Shown here piece after piece: positions 60,011 through 64,000 of a DNA stretch of 64,000 nucleotides. Source of the DNA: Rhizobium sp. C4 (GTDB lineage: Bacteria; Pseudomonadota; Alphaproteobacteria; Rhizobiales; Rhizobiaceae); the NCBI RefSeq assembly GCF_021026315.1, contig NZ_JAJNCX010000003.1, forward strand, positions 1-64,000. Reading direction: 5' to 3'. Position numbers and translations under genes: made by a program. The stretch's first letter is position 1. Each line of letters starts with the position of its first letter. Below the pieces are notes generated by a model. It did no database searches, was not told where the DNA came from, and saw only the letters and a list, made by a program, of their open reading frames with translations.

Positions 60011-60541
60011 TCAGTTCTTGAGATAGAGCACGCCGTCCTGCACCTTGTAGGACTTGAGCTTGCTCATGAAGCTCATTCCGACCAGCATGCCGGAGAGAGA
60101 CTTGTCCTTCAGCACATAGGCGTCGACATTGCGCACGCGCACCGAGCCGACCTCAAGACGGTCGAGCGTCACATGGGCGGCCTGCGTCGTGCCGTTGGCG
60201 GTGGTGACTGCGTAGCGGTAGTCGAGGCTGGAGCCGCTGATGCCGATGCGCTTGGCGGTCTGCTCGTTGATGGCAACGAAGGTGGCGCCCGTATCGACCA
60301 GACCGTCGACGTCGCGACCATTGACCCGGAAGCTGGCGTTGAAATGTCCGCCGGCACCGGCCTTGATGGCCTCCTCGCCGGGGGCGGCAACGGAGACCGG
60401 GGTGGTCGCCGCGGTCGTGGCCTGCATGTCCACGCCGGGGGCCTGAACGGTCGCCACGCTGTCTTCCAGCGTCTTGTGGGCGTGACTGAAATAGACGGCA
60501 GACAGCGCTGCCGCTGCTGCTACAAACAGAAAGCGGTTCAT
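60011..60541 (-). CDS. Retropepsin-like aspartic protease (TIGR02281 type)
   Basis: 176 residues. An N-terminal membrane anchor (FLFVAAAAALSAVYFSHA) precedes a single retropepsin domain: FRVNGRDVDGLVDTGATFVA carries the catalytic DTGA, and LVGMSFMSKLK is the conserved flank. It would act as a dimer in the periplasm. It lies convergent with deoA, between two parts of the salvage cluster, with no evident link to it. A GCCGGCTT/AAGCCGGC hairpin at 59970-59991 is between them. Confidence 0.9.
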   Translation of the reverse strand: MNRFLFVAAAAALSAVYFSHAHKTLEDSVATVQAPGVDMQATTAATTPVSVAAPGEEAIKAGAGGHFNASFRVNGRDVDGLVDTGATFVAINEQTAKRIGISGSSLDYRYAVTTANGTTQAAHVTLDRLEVGSVRVRNVDAYVLKDKSLSGMLVGMSFMSKLKSYKVQDGVLYLKN

Positions 60542-60761
60542 GATCTTCTTATCCCTGTTTTGCGCGGCAGCTTCCTTGTCCGCCTTCGCAATGGGACCAC
60601 TATTCCTGACAGAAGTTATGAATTTCAAAAAATCGCCCGCCGGCACGGGGTGCGGGCGGGCCATTTTGAATTGGCTGGTTAATGCCGGGTGAAATGCGGC
60701 GAAACTTCGGCTTTTCGGTGGCCGGCTGCGCCGGTTGCCCGGCGCCTGTTCAGGGAGCCGC

Positions 60762-61391
60762 TTACTTGGTTCCGTACATGCGGTCGCCGGCATCGCCGAG
60801 ACCGGGTACGATATAGCCGAGTTCGTTGAGATGGTCGTCGATCGCGGCGGTGAAAACCGGAACGTCCGGATGGGCTTCCGTGAAGTTCTTGATGCCTTCG
60901 GGGGCTGCCAGCAGGCAGAGGAAGCGGATGTTGGTCGCGCCGCGTTCCTTGAGCTTGTCGACGGCGGCGATCGAGGAATTGCCGGTCGCGAGCATCGGGT
61001 CGACGACGATGACGAGGCGGGCATCGAGATCGCTCGGCGCCTTGAAGTAATATTCGACCGGCTTCAGGGTCTCGTGGTCGCGGTAAACGCCGATATGCGA
61101 GACGCGGGCGGCGGGAACCAGTTCCAGCATGCCTTCGAGCAGGCCGTTGCCGGCGCGCAGGATCGAGGCGAAGACCAGCTTCTTGCCTTCGAGCAGCGGT
61201 GCATCCATTTCCATCAGCGGCGTTTCGATCCGCTCGGTGGTGAGTTCGAGGTCGCGCGTGACCTCATAGCAGAGCAGCGTCGAGATTTCCCTCAGCAGCC
61301 GGCGGAAGCTGGCCGTCGAGGTTTCCTTCTTGCGCATGATCGTCAGCTTGTGCTGCACGAGGGGATGGGAAATAACCGTGACGCCGTTCAT
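60762..61391 (-). CDS. upp: Uracil phosphoribosyltransferase
   Basis: 209 residues. The PRPP loop is [17 protein letters not shown] and the uracil pocket near [17 protein letters not shown] at the C-terminus. It makes UMP from the uracil released by deoA. A second motif [12 protein letters not shown] binds the phosphate. The start [10 protein letters not shown] is standard. It follows add by 142 bases on the same strand. Confidence 0.96.
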   Translation of the reverse strand: MNGVTVISHPLVQHKLTIMRKKETSTASFRRLLREISTLLCYEVTRDLELTTERIETPLMEMDAPLLEGKKLVFASILRAGNGLLEGMLELVPAARVSHIGVYRDHETLKPVEYYFKAPSDLDARLVIVVDPMLATGNSSIAAVDKLKERGATNIRFLCLLAAPEGIKNFTEAHPDVPVFTAAIDDHLNELGYIVPGLGDAGDRMYGTK

Positions 61392-61533
61392 CTGTGCCTT
61401 CCAGTCTGCTTGGAAGCAATTCCAGGAAAAGTGGAAACCGGTTTTCCGTCCGGAATTGCGTATGGATAGAATATAGTCTTAGCGTAATGTCGGCTTCCCG
61501 CAAGGCGCGTGCCTTCGTCAGCGGTCGTAATCC

Positions 61534-62502
61534 TCAAATCATTGCAAGAAGACGTGCCCGGGTGGGCTCGTCGACGAAGGCGGCTTCGATCGCGGTGCGG
61601 GTCATCAGCGTGAGGTCCTGATCCGAAAAGCCCATCCGGGACTTCGCGATCTCGTATTCCTTCGCCAGCGATGTATTGAAGAAGGGCGGATCGTCGGAGT
61701 TCAGCGTCACCTTCACGCCCATGTCGAAGAACGTCCTGAGCGGATGGCTTTCGAAATCGGGGAAGACCTTGAGCGCGATGTTCGAGCCGGGGCAGACCTC
61801 CAGCACAATGCCAAGATCGGCAATGCGGCGGACGAGATCCAGATCCTCGATGGCGCGCACGCCGTGGCCGATGCGCGTCGGGCGGACGAGGTCAATCGCG
61901 TCGCGCACGCTCTCGGCGCCCGCAAGTTCGCCGGCATGGATGGTGATGCCGAGCCCGGCGTCGCGGGCGATGTCGAAGGCGCGGGTGAAATCGGCAACCC
62001 TGCCGAAGCGCTCCTCGCCCGCCATGTTGAAGCCGGTGATCAGCGGATCGGGCCGCTCGGCGGCAAACTTCGCCGCGGCCTCGACGCGCTCGGCACCCAG
62101 ATGCCGCACGCCGATGACCACCATGCGGCTCTCGATGCCGGTCTTTTCCCTGGCCCGCTTCATGCCTTCCGAAATCCCGGCAATATAGGCGCTGGCGCTC
62201 AGCCCCGCCGAAACGCCATGGTCGGGCGAGACGAAAAGCTCCCCGTACACGGCGCCGGCTGCGGCGATTTCGGCGAGATAGCTTTCCGCCAGAAGTGCGA
62301 AATCCTCTTCCGTCCTGAAGAGAGCCGCCGCCGCGTCATAGCAGCCGATGAAGGTGGTGAAGTCGTGCCAGACATAGGCGCCATCGCGAATGAAGCCCGT
62401 CATGTCGGCCCCGTATTTCGCTGCCTGCGAAAGCACGAGGTCGATCGGCGCGCCGGCTTCCAGATGCAGGTGCAGTTCCGCCTTCTTCAGCCTCGACGTC
62501 AC
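61534..62502 (-). CDS. add: Adenosine deaminase, GTG start
   Basis: 322 residues. Zinc ligands are HLHLE near residue 12-16, HAGE and the C-terminal NSDDPPFF pair; SHPL-type helix follows. It turns adenosine into inosine for punA. The start is GTG at 62500-62502, overlapping the deoB stop (GTGA), so it is translated after deoB. A longer frame upstream does not fit the family. Confidence 0.94.
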   Translation of the reverse strand: MTSRLKKAELHLHLEAGAPIDLVLSQAAKYGADMTGFIRDGAYVWHDFTTFIGCYDAAAALFRTEEDFALLAESYLAEIAAAGAVYGELFVSPDHGVSAGLSASAYIAGISEGMKRAREKTGIESRMVVIGVRHLGAERVEAAAKFAAERPDPLITGFNMAGEERFGRVADFTRAFDIARDAGLGITIHAGELAGAESVRDAIDLVRPTRIGHGVRAIEDLDLVRRIADLGIVLEVCPGSNIALKVFPDFESHPLRTFFDMGVKVTLNSDDPPFFNTSLAKEYEIAKSRMGFSDQDLTLMTRTAIEAAFVDEPTRARLLAMI

Positions 62503-63719
62503 AGGAAGCTCCGTCCGTGGCGACCGGGTTCGATGCCGAGATGGGCAGCAATGGTCTCGCCAATATCGGCATAGGTGGGCAGTACGCCGACGTCCCGCGC
62601 CTTGATGCCGGGGCCGTAGACCAGAACCGGCACGCGCTCGCGCGTGTGGTCCGAACCGCGCCATGTCGGGTCGCAGCCATGGTCGGCGGTGATCACCACG
62701 ATGTCGCCGCGCTGGAGCTTGCGGTTGATCTCCGGCAGGCGGCGGTCGAACTCTTCGAGGGCTGCCGCATAGCCGGCGACATCGCGGCGATGGCCGTAGA
62801 GCATGTCGAAATCGACGAAATTGGTGAAGACAAGATCGCCGTCTCCGGCCTCGTCCATGGCATCCAGCGTTGCGTCGAAGAGCGCCATGTTGCCGCTTGC
62901 CTTCCAGAGCTTCGAAACGCCCTGATGCGCAAAGATGTCGGCGATCTTGCCGACGGCGTGTACCTGGCGTCCGGCATTCTTCAGCCGGTCGAGCAGCGTC
63001 GGCTCCGGCGGCAGCACCGAATAGTCGCGGCGGTTGCCGGTGCGTTCGAAGGTCTCGGCGGTCTCGCCGAGGAAGGGGCGGGCAATGACCCGTCCGATAT
63101 TGTAGTCGTCCACCAGCTTGCGCACCGTCTCGCAGAGGCTGAGCAGCCTCTCAAGGCCGAAATGCGTCTCGTGGGCTGCAATCTGGAAGACGGAATCCGA
63201 GGACGTGTAACAGATCGGCTTGCCGGTGCGGATGTGCTCCTCGCCATACTGCTTGATGATGTCGGTGCCGGAGGCGTGGCAATTGCCGAGGATGCCGGGA
63301 ATGTCGGCGGCCTTGCAGATGCGGTTGACGAGCTTCTCGGGGAATGCGTCGCCCTCCGGGGGGAAATAGCCCCAGTCGAACATGACCGGCGTGCCGGCAA
63401 TCTCCCAATGGCCCGACGGCGTATCCTTGCCGCGCGAGATTTCGCTGGCGGCACCGCGGACGCCATAGGTCTTCTCGGGCACGGGCATGCCGGTGGGGAA
63501 TTTCCCCGTGGCGGCCTTTGCCGCATGCAGCAGGCCGAAGATGGAAAGGTTGGGCAGTTCGAGCGGGCCGTCGCGCAGCCCCTTGCGATCGGCACAGCCA
63601 TGGGCGCAGAACTCGGCAATGTGGCCCAGCGTGTCGGCGCCGATGTCGCCGTAGATCTCCGCGTCCGGCGCGCCGCCTATGCCGAAGGAATCGAGAACGA
63701 AGAGGAATGCGCGAGCCAT
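62499..63719 (-). CDS. deoB: Phosphopentomutase
   Basis: 406 residues of the alkaline phosphatase superfamily. [20 protein letters not shown] contains the first metal motif, and [19 protein letters not shown] the last. It shifts phosphate between C1 and C5 of ribose and deoxyribose, linking punA and deoA products to deoC. The ATG at 63719 (MARAF) is chosen; two codons earlier is another ATG. It starts the deoB-add-upp run. Confidence 0.95.
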   Translation of the reverse strand: MARAFLFVLDSFGIGGAPDAEIYGDIGADTLGHIAEFCAHGCADRKGLRDGPLELPNLSIFGLLHAAKAATGKFPTGMPVPEKTYGVRGAASEISRGKDTPSGHWEIAGTPVMFDWGYFPPEGDAFPEKLVNRICKAADIPGILGNCHASGTDIIKQYGEEHIRTGKPICYTSSDSVFQIAAHETHFGLERLLSLCETVRKLVDDYNIGRVIARPFLGETAETFERTGNRRDYSVLPPEPTLLDRLKNAGRQVHAVGKIADIFAHQGVSKLWKASGNMALFDATLDAMDEAGDGDLVFTNFVDFDMLYGHRRDVAGYAAALEEFDRRLPEINRKLQRGDIVVITADHGCDPTWRGSDHTRERVPVLVYGPGIKARDVGVLPTYADIGETIAAHLGIEPGRHGRSFL

Positions 63720-64000
63720 GATCACCAGACGTCCAGTGCAAATTCAATGAGCGGTTTTCGCCCGGAATTGCAGATAAATAAAGAGCAGGACGGTGGACGA
63801 TGGTCGTCTGTTCACCGGAAATGCTCGGGGCAGGGCTGGCCAACGCTTTCGCAGGCCCGCCAATAGGCCGCCTCGCATCGCGCGGCAGTCCGTCTGCCCG
63901 CTTCAGCGGCTCGTTTGACGTTTTAGGATCTGATGCGGTTCAAGGCCAGCGAAATCGCGCGGGTGCCGCGATGTCAGCAGTCGGAACAGGTGATGTTGTT
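63720..64000. other. Window edge, no supported gene
   Basis: The deoB promoter must be in the first part. Bases 63903-64000 carry an open minus-strand frame that runs off the window and could be the end of another gene, but 32 codons are too few to judge. Confidence 0.3.

Overview
The window is a chromosomal segment of an alphaproteobacterium, most likely a member of the Rhizobiaceae (Rhizobium/Agrobacterium relatives). The evidence is high GC and codon use, an infC gene with an ATT start whose protein begins in the rhizobial way, a DnaX that has lost its zinc cysteines, the membrane ferritin MbfA behind an Irr-type iron control element, the pccA/pccB/pccR/methylmalonyl-CoA mutase set, and several families of palindromic intergenic repeats of the kind found in rhizobia. 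I could not run any search, so family assignments rest on motifs, length and gene context.

Layout. 0.1-4.2 kb: HIT-nudC operon, the 4.5S signal recognition particle RNA with a readable promoter, dnaX-ybaB (recR does not follow). 4.3-7.2 kb: a lipoprotein, an SRPBCC protein with a palindromic operator, acetylpolyamine amidohydrolase, and an AbrB/PIN toxin-antitoxin pair whose toxin carries a single-base frameshift. 7.2-12 kb: pheS and pheT with a DUF4160-DUF2442 pair wedged between them, then rpmI-rplT. 12-18.5 kb: recF-moeB, mbfA, a drug/metabolite exporter divergent from a MocR regulator, a periplasmic BTLCP protease. 18.6-24.2 kb: alpha/beta hydrolase, infC, FMN reductase, pntAB. 24.5-28.2 kb: XRE-cupin regulator with GNAT partner and three envelope or unknown proteins. 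28.3-37.7 kb: the propionate module scpA, pccA, pccB and regulator pccR, with a DUF559 gene and a YghU-type GST among them. 37.7-38.87 kb: a gene-free stretch made of nested repeats plus an unexplained hairpin-rich segment. 38.9-45.5 kb: D-hydroxyproline oxidase and 4-hydroxyproline epimerase, a GNAT-nitrilase pair, an ECF sigma factor with its DGPF partner, DoxX. 45.6-51.4 kb: lepA, a very AT-rich leader before an ExoY-like sugar transferase, ybaK, a 37-residue membrane protein, tRNA-Ser(GGA), msrA. 51.5-63.7 kb: a nucleoside import and salvage island.

How the genes work together. The propionate module carries propionyl-CoA through methylmalonyl-CoA to succinyl-CoA. The nucleoside island joins a BMP-type ABC importer to cytidine deaminase, purine nucleoside phosphorylase, thymidine phosphorylase, deoxyribose-phosphate aldolase, phosphopentomutase, adenosine deaminase and uracil phosphoribosyltransferase, so imported nucleosides can be split and the bases and sugars recovered. 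Imported hydroxyproline can be epimerised and oxidised by the 38.9-41.1 kb pair.

The most notable points are gene ends apparently supplied by repeat elements (moeB 3' end, scpA 5' end), a shared GTTGATATCAAC palindrome in front of two unlinked genes 40 kb apart, the frameshifted PIN toxin whose corrected stop lies at a terminator, two further perfect candidate operators, the AT-rich exo leader, and the hairpin-rich 37.9-38.2 kb segment that could be an RNA gene. I see no clear prophage, CRISPR array or intact insertion sequence.
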